The translations under genes were made by a program, and so were the position numbers. The notes below the pieces were generated by a model. That model saw only the letters and a list, made by a program, of their open reading frames with translations. It was not told the origin of the DNA and made no database searches. From NCBI GenBank assembly GCA_964599885.1, contig CAZRHH010000056.1:1-20671 (forward strand): 20,671 nt of DNA. Direction: 5' to 3'. How positions within the stretch are numbered: position 1 is the first letter of the stretch; each line of letters starts with the position of its first letter. This document shows, one piece after another, positions 14,619-20,671 of the stretch. The DNA comes from CAZRHH01 sp964599885. Its GTDB lineage: Bacteria > Chloroflexota > Dehalococcoidia > DSTF01 > JACRBR01.

Positions 14619-15992
14619 TCACCCACCCCGAACCGCCGCATCCTCCTCCAGCCAGCGGCGGAACTCTGTTTCGGGGTCTTCGACGCCCAACTCATCCGCC
14701 GCACGCCGCCGGCTGTGGATGCCGGAGGCGACGAGCGCGCGTTCGTCTTCGACGAGACGGCTGCGGTCGAGCGGGAGCACGCTGCCCCAGACGATGCGCG
14801 AGCGGTACGGCGCGTAGCTGAGGTTCGGTCCGGAGGGCGGCTCGGCGTACTGTTCGAGGATGCGGAGGATCATCTCGTTGCGGCGGCGAAACGCGGCGCC
14901 GCGGATCAGCCGCTTGCGATGCACCTTCTTCAACAGCGGATCGAGCTCGACGTTGAGCGCGACGCCCGACAGCCCCGTGCGGTTCTCGCCGAACGCGGTC
15001 CGCGGCGACTCGCCGAGATCGTGCAGCGCGCGATAGATCAGATCGACGTAGTCAGCGTGCAGCTTGACGCCGCCGCCCTGTAGCAGATCGAGCAGGTACG
15101 CCCGCGCGCGCTCCGGCAACTCCCACACCGCGCCCGGCATGACGGCGATGTCTTGCGAGTCCGTGACGTTCTCCAGCACGGCGATCGGGTTGCCGCTGAG
15201 TTCGAGGATCATCGAAAGCTGGGTCAGCGCGCGGTTGAGTTCGCGCACCGGCTCCTTGATCGCCGGCAGATCGCTGACGCCCCAGAATTGCTTCGGCTCG
15301 CGCAGATTCGGGTAGATGACGAACGGGATGAAGCCGTACGGATTCTCGCGTTCATCGACGCGCGCGCCGGCCGCCCACAGCTCCAAGCGCTCCGCCGTCC
15401 ACACTTCGACGATCTCGACGGACGGGGCGTTGCTGCCGGTTCCCCCGCTTCCAACAGTGACGCGCGTGCGGGCGGCGCGCGGCTGGGTGACGCCGTAGAG
15501 CGCGCGCGCCGACTCCGCATCGATGCTGTAGCGGCTGGCCACGCGCCACACGCGCGACACGTCGTCGCCGGCCCACCAGGCGAACAGCCCCTGCACATCC
15601 GGCGCCGTCACCCGCACGCGACGCTCGGCCGCGTCCCACGTCACCTTGTACGCGCCGTCGCCGAGAATCGACGCGTCGATCTCCGTATCGAAGTCGAGCT
15701 GGTCGAGGGCGTTCGCGTCGTAGACGGCGGCGAGGGCGCGTTCGGTGGCGCGGGCGCGTTCGACCGCTTCGGGCGTGTCGTCCGCCGGGTCGACGGCGAA
15801 GTTCAGGCTCGACATCAGATACGACGCCGTCTTGTCGACGATCGCCTTCGCGTAGTTGAAGACGAGCCGCCGGTTCTTCGTCCGTGGCGCCGCCGGCCAC
15901 TGGTCGCCGCCATAGAACGCGAGATGTTCGGCGTAGCGGCGTAGGCGGGCGGCGTCGAGCTGCTGGAGTTGCTGGGGGACTGTTGTGGTCAT
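14619..15992 (-). CDS. Phage portal protein, SPP1 gp6-like
   Basis: A 457-residue protein resembling the SPP1 gp6-type portal family. Portals form the ring at a procapsid vertex through which the terminase pumps DNA. Features of the family include the N-terminal AARLRRYAEHLAFYGGDQWP, the segment NYAKAIVDKTASYLMS, the clip/stem region FVIYPNLREPKQFWGVSDLPAIKEPV, and the long helix ELNRALTQLSMILELSGNPIAV. The C-terminal part, with LDPLLKKVHRKRLIRG, is helical. The ATG at 15992 has GGAGG on the minus strand. Length is typical for an intact portal. The terminase lies upstream on the same strand, as in phages, but an HTH gene and an oppositely oriented surface-protein gene intervene. No protease or capsid gene follows; the next feature is a MITE and then a host-type lipoprotein. 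Confidence 0.85.
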   Translation of the reverse strand: MTTTVPQQLQQLDAARLRRYAEHLAFYGGDQWPAAPRTKNRRLVFNYAKAIVDKTASYLMSSLNFAVDPADDTPEAVERARATERALAAVYDANALDQLDFDTEIDASILGDGAYKVTWDAAERRVRVTAPDVQGLFAWWAGDDVSRVWRVASRYSIDAESARALYGVTQPRAARTRVTVGSGGTGSNAPSVEIVEVWTAERLELWAAGARVDERENPYGFIPFVIYPNLREPKQFWGVSDLPAIKEPVRELNRALTQLSMILELSGNPIAVLENVTDSQDIAVMPGAVWELPERARAYLLDLLQGGGVKLHADYVDLIYRALHDLGESPRTAFGENRTGLSGVALNVELDPLLKKVHRKRLIRGAAFRRRNEMILRILEQYAEPPSGPNLSYAPYRSRIVWGSVLPLDRSRLVEDERALVASGIHSRRRAADELGVEDPETEFRRWLEEDAAVRGG

Positions 15993-16020
15993 TGGGGCCT
16001 CCTGTTCGAATTGGCGCGAT

Positions 16021-16041
16021 GGTGATTGGGGATTAGTGATT
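16021..16041. repeat. Heptamer tandem repeat, three units (GGTGATT type)
   Basis: GGTGATT, GGGGATT and AGTGATT follow each other in exact 7-bp register in the divergent spacer between the portal and the LPETG protein gene. Confidence 0.6.
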
Positions 16042-16053
16042 GGGCGGGCTCAG

Positions 16054-16109
16054 GGAGTTCGTTTCGTAATTTTCATGTTGCGCGGAGTTCGTTTCGTAAT
16101 TTTCATGTT
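16054..16109. repeat. Two identical 26-bp direct repeats with 30-bp period
   Basis: The same 26 bases (beginning GGAGTTCGTTTCG and ending TTTTCATGTT) occur at 16054-16079 and 16084-16109, separated by 4 bp. They are strikingly AT-richer than the surroundings. The 30-bp period is close to three helical turns, so a protein could bind both copies on the same face. They lie between divergent genes. Confidence 0.8.
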
Positions 16110-16189
16110 CGCGCTGTCGTCGCGGAGCCGCCGGTCGAGCGTAGGCGGGGCGTCGGGCGCGGGGGCACCGCGGCGGCGATACTGGCGGC

Positions 16190-17476
16190 ATGATTCGATG
16201 GATTGCCGCTGTCGTCGGTGCGTTGGTGCTGGTTGTGGCGGCGGGCGCCACTTTTGCGCAGGAGCCCCTTGTGCCACGGCCGTACGACCTGCGCGTGGTT
16301 GCCACGCAAGCCACCGGATACGCATTGCGCTGGGATGACCCGCATCCGGCGCGGGAATATCGCGTCGAGCTGGTCGTGCGTGCGGCCAGTGGCGCTGTCT
16401 CGCACCCGTTCGAGCTGGCCAGCGGCATCCCCGGTCATGAGCGGTATCTGGACATCCAGCGGAGCATTCCCGGGCTGGCGCCGTTGGAGTGCTACGACCT
16501 GGAGTTCCGCGTGATCCCGATGGACGGCAGCGCGAGCGGAACAGTCACATCGCTCGCGCTGCCGGCCTGCACGAACGCTGGTTCCAGCATCAGCAGCTTC
16601 CCCACCGTTGCGCAGGAGCCGCCGGAGCCGCTCGGCGTGTTCGTCGTGCGTTCCAGCGCCACGCAGGGGTACGAGGTTCGGTGGGAGGACGAGCAGGTGG
16701 AGCGCCCTGAGCGGTATCGCGTCGACATGCGGTTGCAGCACGTCAATGGCTTCGATGCCGGATACGTCGAACTCGGCGACCTGGCCGGCGACGAGACGTG
16801 GCTCGATATCCAGCCGCGCCTGCCCGGTGCCGAGCCGTCGATGTGCTACAACGCGACGTTCCGTGTGACGCGCATCAACGAGGGGCGCGACGACGGCTTC
16901 GGCGAGCGAACGCACCAAGTGTGCATCGGGAACGACGGCAACATCAGTGGCTTCCCCACGGTGACTCAGACCGGCTTCGGCCCGCCACCCGCGCCACCCG
17001 CCGACGTGCGCGTCGTCCGCCACGGCGACGGCTGGCAGATCGAATGGCGCGACATCTCGGACGACGAGGATTTGTTCGATCCGGGCGTGCTGCTTTCGGA
17101 CGCGAACGGCAACTCTGGCGGCGGCATCGAGCTGCCGCCGCAGCGGGCGAACAGCACGATGATCGAACTCCCGAGCCGCGTCACGACGTTCCCGCAGCCG
17201 GCACCCGGGTGCTACCGGGCGTGGATACTCGTGTTCGCCGTCGCCGCCGATGGCGCCACGTCGCTGCCCGGCAACACGTACGCGCAGGCGTGCATCGACG
17301 ACCGGATGCTCGTCACGTTTGGCGCGCTGCCGGAAACGGGCGATGGTGGCGCGCGCGGGAGGGGCGCGCCGTTCGGCGCGGCGGTCGTCGGGTTGGCGAT
17401 CGTTGGTGTGGTGTTTGTTTGCGGCGGGTGGGGTGTGCGGCGGGTGGTAATGCATGGTGATGAGTCCGTTCGTTGA
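16190..17476 (+). CDS. Sortase-anchored surface protein with three fibronectin-III-like repeats
   Basis: A 428-residue secreted protein. Residues 1-24 are a signal peptide (cut likely after FAQ). Three tandem beta-sandwich repeats of about 110-120 residues follow; each has an Arg-Trp-(Asp/Glu) strand (LRWDD, VRWED, IEWRD) and a conserved cysteine pair (CYDLEF...PAC, CYNATF...QVC, CYRAWI...QAC), probably one disulfide per domain. The C-terminus is a classic cell-wall sorting signal: LPETG at 380-384, a hydrophobic helix (AAVVGLAIVGVVFVCGGW) and an Arg-containing tail. A sortase would cut at Thr-Gly and attach the protein to the wall, which argues for a monoderm host. The ATG lacks a ribosome site; a GATACT hexamer at 16178-16183 suggests a leaderless transcript. 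It lies opposite to the phage-like genes on either side. Confidence 0.85.
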   Translation: MIRWIAAVVGALVLVVAAGATFAQEPLVPRPYDLRVVATQATGYALRWDDPHPAREYRVELVVRAASGAVSHPFELASGIPGHERYLDIQRSIPGLAPLECYDLEFRVIPMDGSASGTVTSLALPACTNAGSSISSFPTVAQEPPEPLGVFVVRSSATQGYEVRWEDEQVERPERYRVDMRLQHVNGFDAGYVELGDLAGDETWLDIQPRLPGAEPSMCYNATFRVTRINEGRDDGFGERTHQVCIGNDGNISGFPTVTQTGFGPPPAPPADVRVVRHGDGWQIEWRDISDDEDLFDPGVLLSDANGNSGGGIELPPQRANSTMIELPSRVTTFPQPAPGCYRAWILVFAVAADGATSLPGNTYAQACIDDRMLVTFGALPETGDGGARGRGAPFGAAVVGLAIVGVVFVCGGWGVRRVVMHGDESVR

Positions 17477-17502
17477 CATTGGTGGCGTTGGCGCGTGTTA
17501 CC

Positions 17503-17526
17503 GGGGCGCACACGCGGGTGCGCCCC
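17503..17526. repeat. REP-like hairpin, copy 3 with compensatory change
   Basis: GGGGCGCAC (17503-17511) pairs with GTGCGCCCC (17518-17526), followed by TACC. Compared with copies 1 and 2 (GGGGCGGAC and GTCCGCCCC), one G-C pair has become C-G through changes on both sides, keeping the stem intact. Confidence 0.8.
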
Positions 17527-17551
17527 TACCGCCGTTGCGCACGGCGGTCGA

Positions 17552-17569
17552 GCGGAGCTGAAGCTCCGC
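17552..17569. repeat. Hairpin GCGGAGC-TGAA-GCTCCGC
   Basis: A 7-bp GC stem with a TGAA loop, followed by CGCTAC, lies 25 bp after REP copy 3. Its architecture matches the internal hairpin of the MITE (GCGGGC-TGAAA-GCCCGC), suggesting a related repeat. With copy 3 it lies downstream of both convergent genes and may terminate them. Confidence 0.6.
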
Positions 17570-17608
17570 CGCTACGAAGGTTCTCGTTGGCCATCGGCAG
17601 AACTGGCT

Positions 17609-18058
17609 TCACGTTCTCGCTGCCCTTCTCCCGTTTCGCGCTTCCCGCTCGCGCGCGGCGCGCAGTGCCCGGAACACCTGACGGCGCGATATCCCGAACT
17701 GCTCGGCGAGCTGTGTGATGGACGCGCCGTCGCTGCGGTGAGTGCGGGCGACCTCGCGGGCACGGGCGCCGGCTTTGATGACGCGGGCGCCGCCTGGTTC
17801 GTCGTACTTGCAGCGGACGAGGGGGCAGCGCAGGCAGCTCGGCGCAAGCTCGCAGCCGCTGTCGGCGTACGCCGTGTGTTCGGGCAACGCGTCGACGCGC
17901 ACGCGTTCGAGCAGCGGCAGCGGCTCGCCGATGTGTACGACGCGGCGCGGCGTGCGCGCACGTTCGAGCGGTGGTTCGACGATGCGCAGGCGCGGCGCGG
18001 GCGCGCGCTCGCGTTCGGGTCGATCGGCGTGCTCCTCGTGCTTGCGTTCGGCGACCAT
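17609..18058 (-). CDS. Cys-cluster helix-turn-helix DNA-binding protein
   Basis: A 149-residue basic protein. The C-terminal part carries a helix-turn-helix (about residues 113-135, ASITQLAEQFGISRRQVFRALR) and a very basic tail, so it should bind DNA. Before it is a four-cysteine cluster, C-x6-C-x2-C-x4-C (residues about 69-84, within CELAPSCLRCPLVRCKYDEP), which could hold a zinc ion or an Fe-S cluster. The N-terminal 55 residues are charged and low-complexity. The ATG at 18058 has GGGAGG on the minus strand. Its position between terminase and portal suggests a phage-type regulator or a small-terminase-like DNA recognition factor. The Cys cluster would also suit a redox or metal sensor; neither can be proven. 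Confidence 0.75.
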   Translation of the reverse strand: MVAERKHEEHADRPERERAPAPRLRIVEPPLERARTPRRVVHIGEPLPLLERVRVDALPEHTAYADSGCELAPSCLRCPLVRCKYDEPGGARVIKAGARAREVARTHRSDGASITQLAEQFGISRRQVFRALRAAREREARNGRRAART

Positions 18059-18076
18059 GGCAGGGACCTCCCGTTA

Positions 18077-18194
18077 GCAGGGTGCTGAAACATCGTCACC
18101 CCCCGAATCTCGGTGCGTCGGAGTCTTGTGCTCAACCTATGAACGCGGGCTGAAAGCCCGCTCCACAGATCAATGGGAGGTGTTTTCAGCACCC
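18077..18194. mobile_element. MITE-like element, copy 2 (118 bp)
   Basis: Terminal inverted repeats GGGTGCTGAAA and TTTCAGCACCC enclose the same internal hairpin and about 30 bp of sequence identical to copy 1. A GTTA direct repeat (18073-18076 and 18195-18198) is the likely target duplication. The terminase TAA stop (18196-18198, minus strand) lies in this duplication, so insertion occurred at the very end of the terminase gene without altering its protein. Confidence 0.75.
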
Positions 18195-18195
18195 G

Positions 18196-19599
18196 TTACA
18201 CACGCACGCGCCCCGAGGCGACGCGCCGCTGCGAACCGCGCGACGCATGGATGAGCAGCGCCGCGCTCGTGATGTAGTCGTCGTGGCCTTCGGCGGGATC
18301 GACGTAGAAGTTCATCGTCCGGTTGGCGCGATAGGCGACGCGCGCCGCCTCCGCTTCACGCCAGAACTGGCGATGCTCGGCCGAACCATCGCCGCGGTAC
18401 GTCTTCAGCCGGCCGCCGTTGATCGCCGCTAGCAGATCGAACCCCAGTTCCGACTTGCTCGCCGAAGTGAACTTCAGCGCGATCACGCTGGCGTGGGCGA
18501 GCGCCGTGGTCAGCAGCCGTGCGATCGTCTCGCCGAGACCGGTCGCGTCGACGGCCACCCGCTGGACGCGCCAGACGTTCTTCAGCAGGTCGACGAGGCG
18601 GGCCAGCAGCACGTCGTGCCGTTCGCCCGTCCACGCGAGATGCTCGACGATCTCGACGCGGGGCTCGCTGATCAGCGCGGCTGACTCGGCGTAGACGACG
18701 CGGCCGATCGTCAGCACGGTCGCATCGCGATGCGGCGATGCCTGATGCGCCTGCTCGTCACTTGCATCCGAAGGGTCGCCGCCCGCCAGATCGAGTCCCG
18801 CGACGTACGATTCGCCCGCAACGGGAGCGGCTATTCGCTCGTGCGTGCCGGCAAGCTGCGCGCGCTGCGACGGCGAGAGGAAGCGGCCGCCGCCCGCGAT
18901 CGGCTTCAGGCAGTACTGCGTGAGAAACATCGGGTGCGTCTCGCCCAGGCGCACGCGCTCCGACTCGACGTACGCGGCGTACGAGGGGTTGTAGCGCGCC
19001 ACCATCTGCCAGTCGGCCTCGAAGTGGCGACGCACGCCGTCGCGGCGTTCGGCTTCGAGGTTCGCCTGCTTCGCGCGTTCGAGCAGCGTCGTATCGTCCC
19101 AGGCGGTGCCGTAGAGGACGGTCGTCGCGTTGGTGGTGGCGGCCATCGGACGGAAGTCGCGGTCGAACTTGTCCGGTTCGACGTCCTGCGCCTCATCGAC
19201 TTCGAGGAGCAGGCTCGCCGTGTGCCCGACGACGCTGGCGCCGGGCGCCGCCGAGAGAAACAGCACGCGCGCCTGCCCGAACGTGATCGAGGTCAGTTCG
19301 CGCTGAGCAGCGTGCAGCAGCGCCCCCTGTCTGATCCGCTGCCACAGCCGCCGCGAGCTGAGCAGCAACTGCGGCGCGAACGTGGGCGCGCACTTGATGA
19401 TGTCGCCGCCGCTCTCCGCGTTCAGGCCAAGCAGCAGCAGTTCGATCTGCGCCGACAGTTCGTTCTTGCCGCCCTGCCGCGCCATCTCGATCGTGATCGT
19501 GCGGCCGCGCTTGTGATACGCGGAATCGAGCACGGCGTAGCCCGCTTCGCGCTGATATGGATAGAGCGTCGGGACGCGGCTGCGTGCCTGTGAACTCAT
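18196..19599 (-). CDS. terL: Phage terminase large subunit
   Basis: A 467-residue packaging motor that pumps DNA through the portal and cuts it. The N-terminal ATPase starts with the adenine/Q motif region PTLYPYQREAGYAVLD and has a variant Walker A, ARQGGKNE (40-47), as usual in terminases. Walker B with catalytic Glu is LLLEVDEAQD (130-139), and the coupling motif follows at VLYGTAWDD. The C-terminal RNase H-like nuclease shows three acidic positions: Asp270 (AGLDLAGG), Asp351 (VDATGLGE) and Asp440/441 (HDDYITSA). All key residues are intact, so the protein looks functional. The start at 19599 (MSSQARSRVPTLYP) is preferred; the frame upstream of it is Cys/Ser-rich and not protein-like. Upstream genes run in the same direction. 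Confidence 0.92.
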   Translation of the reverse strand: MSSQARSRVPTLYPYQREAGYAVLDSAYHKRGRTITIEMARQGGKNELSAQIELLLLGLNAESGGDIIKCAPTFAPQLLLSSRRLWQRIRQGALLHAAQRELTSITFGQARVLFLSAAPGASVVGHTASLLLEVDEAQDVEPDKFDRDFRPMAATTNATTVLYGTAWDDTTLLERAKQANLEAERRDGVRRHFEADWQMVARYNPSYAAYVESERVRLGETHPMFLTQYCLKPIAGGGRFLSPSQRAQLAGTHERIAAPVAGESYVAGLDLAGGDPSDASDEQAHQASPHRDATVLTIGRVVYAESAALISEPRVEIVEHLAWTGERHDVLLARLVDLLKNVWRVQRVAVDATGLGETIARLLTTALAHASVIALKFTSASKSELGFDLLAAINGGRLKTYRGDGSAEHRQFWREAEAARVAYRANRTMNFYVDPAEGHDDYITSAALLIHASRGSQRRVASGRVRV

Positions 19600-19669
19600 C
19601 GGTCCGTACGTCCCCTTCCCTTGCCGCCTCTCGTTCCTGCCGTCCGTGCCGCTTCCCGCCTCCGCGCGC

Positions 19670-19939
19670 CTACTCGACCAGACGCAGCACCACCTGCGTG
19701 ACGACGGCGCCGGCGACGACGAACAGCAGGTTGTTGACGCGCGTCCGCACTTCGCCGACGTCACGCTCGAGTGCGCGCAGGCGTTCGGCGACGACGCCGC
19801 GAAACGCCGGCGCCGACATCGTTTCGAGCTGCGGCGCCGAGTCCGTGCGGTCGAGCCGGCGCCGGAAGAGCGAGATCACGCGCTTCAGTTCGTCGCCGCC
19901 GCCGGACGGGGGCGTTGTAGCGGTGCGTTGATCAGACAT
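19670..19939 (-). CDS. Small coiled-coil plus membrane-anchor protein (XhlA-like layout)
   Basis: An 89-residue protein: a polar N-terminus, then a helix with heptad spacing (about 50-68, VAERLRALERDVGEVRTRV), then one C-terminal membrane helix (about 70-87). This coiled-coil-then-anchor plan is that of phage XhlA-type holin-associated proteins, but sequence identity to that family is not obvious. The ATG overlaps the upstream stop by 8 bp and has GGAGG. About 70 bp downstream the terminase begins. Confidence 0.72.
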   Translation of the reverse strand: MSDQRTATTPPSGGGDELKRVISLFRRRLDRTDSAPQLETMSAPAFRGVVAERLRALERDVGEVRTRVNNLLFVVAGAVVTQVVLRLVE

Positions 19940-20270
19940 CGTCCGCCTCCTTCGACATCAGTTGCTTCACGAGACTCTTCATGGTCGTGTTGACCGCGTT
20001 CGCGAAGTCTTCCTTGCTCTGCCCGCTGATCCGGTAGCGCGTCGCGACGGCGCGCACGATCAGTTGCACGCTCTTGAGCATCAGGCTCACGTCCTCGGGA
20101 TGATTGCTGCCATGCTCGCTGAGCTGCGCGCGCAGCAGGCCGATCTCCTGGTCAATGCCCTCGACCGCCATTGCCCTGCCGAGTTCGGCGTTCGCGATGA
20201 TCTTCGCGTAGAAGAACTCGAAAGCAGGCCTGGCGTCATCGGCCGCTTGTGACTCGGTGGCAGTACTCAT
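19932..20270 (-). CDS. Small helical protein of the phage-like module, unknown
   Basis: A 112-residue, probably all-helical soluble protein (MSTATESQAADDARPAFEFF...). The start at 20270 is chosen because its ATG overlaps the upstream stop as ATGA; an earlier TTG in frame is less likely. It has no cysteine and no membrane segment. Its position just upstream of the terminase is where a small terminase subunit often lies, but I see no helix-turn-helix, so this is only a possibility. The segment NTTMKSLVKQLMSKEADD ends the protein. Confidence 0.72.
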   Translation of the reverse strand: MSTATESQAADDARPAFEFFYAKIIANAELGRAMAVEGIDQEIGLLRAQLSEHGSNHPEDVSLMLKSVQLIVRAVATRYRISGQSKEDFANAVNTTMKSLVKQLMSKEADDV

Positions 20271-20482
20271 CGCGTCACGTCGCAATCGGGCTCGTCCGCA
20301 AGCAGCGCCAGCAGATCATCGACCGTGCCCGGAGGCGCCGCGCGGGCGACCGCCGCCGTCGCGAGGAGCAGCAGCAGCGCTGCGCGTTCCCATTCGCCGC
20401 GCTGTATGGCTATCGCGAGAGGGTTGTTCGCGTTTCGCGCTTCGTCCGCTGCGATCGGTCCGCTGCTCTGGCGACGTTTCAT
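20267..20482 (-). CDS. Small protein of the phage-like module, unknown
   Basis: A 71-residue protein starting MKRRQSSGPIAADEARNANN. A central hydrophobic stretch (AALLLLLATAAVARAA) could be a helix buried in a complex or a weak membrane segment, and the C-terminus is acidic. Both ends overlap neighbours by 4 bp (ATGA), showing a tightly packed, co-translated string of genes typical of phage modules. No family recognised. Confidence 0.65.
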   Translation of the reverse strand: MKRRQSSGPIAADEARNANNPLAIAIQRGEWERAALLLLLATAAVARAAPPGTVDDLLALLADEPDCDVTR

Positions 20483-20667
20483 CGCGCGCTCCTCCGCAGG
20501 ATCAACAGCGAGAGCAGCAGCGTGCCGGCGAGGAGCGGCAGCCGCATCGACAGCCAGACGCCGGGCTCGAACAGCGCGCGCGTGTCGAAGCCGAAGCGAT
20601 GGGCGCTGTACAGCGTCTGCGCGGCGACGGCCTGCAGCGCGATGCCGCCGTTGAGCAGCGCCATCAC
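20479..20667 (-). CDS. Small membrane protein of the phage-like module (possibly partial)
   Basis: About 62 residues with a C-terminal membrane helix (LPLLAGTLLLSLLILRR) followed by Arg. The N-terminal MMALLNGGIALQAVAAQTL is mildly hydrophobic and might be a second helix, a layout seen in small holins. GTG 20667 or ATG 20664 could be the start, but the frame is open to the window edge, so the true start may lie outside. Its stop overlaps the next gene as ATGA. Confidence 0.6.
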   Translation of the reverse strand: MMALLNGGIALQAVAAQTLYSAHRFGFDTRALFEPGVWLSMRLPLLAGTLLLSLLILRRSAR

Positions 20668-20671
20668 GCCG

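Noticed and set aside
16054..16109. CRISPR array
   Set aside because: Only two repeats with a 4-bp gap; no spacers and no cas genes.
16103..17479. Minus-strand 458-codon frame opposite the LPETG protein
   Set aside because: Its composition is typical of antisense translation, while the plus-strand frame has a signal peptide, repeated Cys-paired domains and a sorting signal.
1..20671. tRNA, rRNA or tRNA-Sec (selC) genes
   Set aside because: No cloverleaf with a TTCGANTC-type arm and CCA-adjacent acceptor stem was recognised on either strand, and no rRNA motif. Sec machinery must be elsewhere if the selenoprotein call is right.

Overview
The window comes from a GC-rich bacterium whose real genes use mostly G/C-ending codons. 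A MurT/GatD pair, a Rex repressor, a surface protein with an LPETG sorting signal and Shine-Dalgarno-led operons suggest a monoderm. Chloroflexota is my best guess, by inference only; no rRNA or tRNA is present to settle it.

Layout. 1-1829: end of murT and gatD (peptidoglycan stem-peptide amidation), separated by a spacer full of repeats. 1843-2567: a less GC-rich cassette of two or three small unknown genes. 2724-3077 (-): a GYD-domain protein. 3467-10748: an ABC exporter with one MacB/LolD-type ATPase and two large paralogous FtsX-type permeases, the second with its own likely promoter. 10858-11724: a 69-residue unknown protein between two palindromic repeats, and a small secreted protein. 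11833-13199: a redox operon of rex followed by a ferredoxin:thioredoxin-reductase-type (FTR) catalytic protein. 13266-14288 (-): a beta-propeller lipoprotein. 14619-20671: a minus-strand phage-like packaging module (small membrane and soluble proteins, large terminase, Cys-cluster HTH protein, portal), interrupted by a plus-strand LPETG surface protein and two copies of a MITE-like element. No capsid, protease, tail or integrase gene is seen.

Main discovery. The FTR-type gene has an in-frame TGA exactly where the redox-active cysteine of the last CHC motif should be. It is followed by a textbook bacterial SECIS hairpin with a GGUC apical loop 21 nt downstream, and the reading frame continues 72 coding-like codons beyond the loop region to a TAG stop. 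I read it as a 207-residue selenoprotein with Sec125. Ordinary gene calling would truncate it at residue 124. Its start overlaps the stop of rex, so a Sec-containing [4Fe-4S] disulfide reductase appears translationally coupled to the NADH/NAD+ sensor Rex. A palindrome consistent with Rex autoregulation sits on the promoter.

Intergenic DNA carries three dispersed repeat families: REP-like hairpins with a compensatory base-pair change, degenerate 7-bp tandem repeats resembling cyanobacterial STRRs, and a 118-120 bp MITE with 4-bp target duplications.
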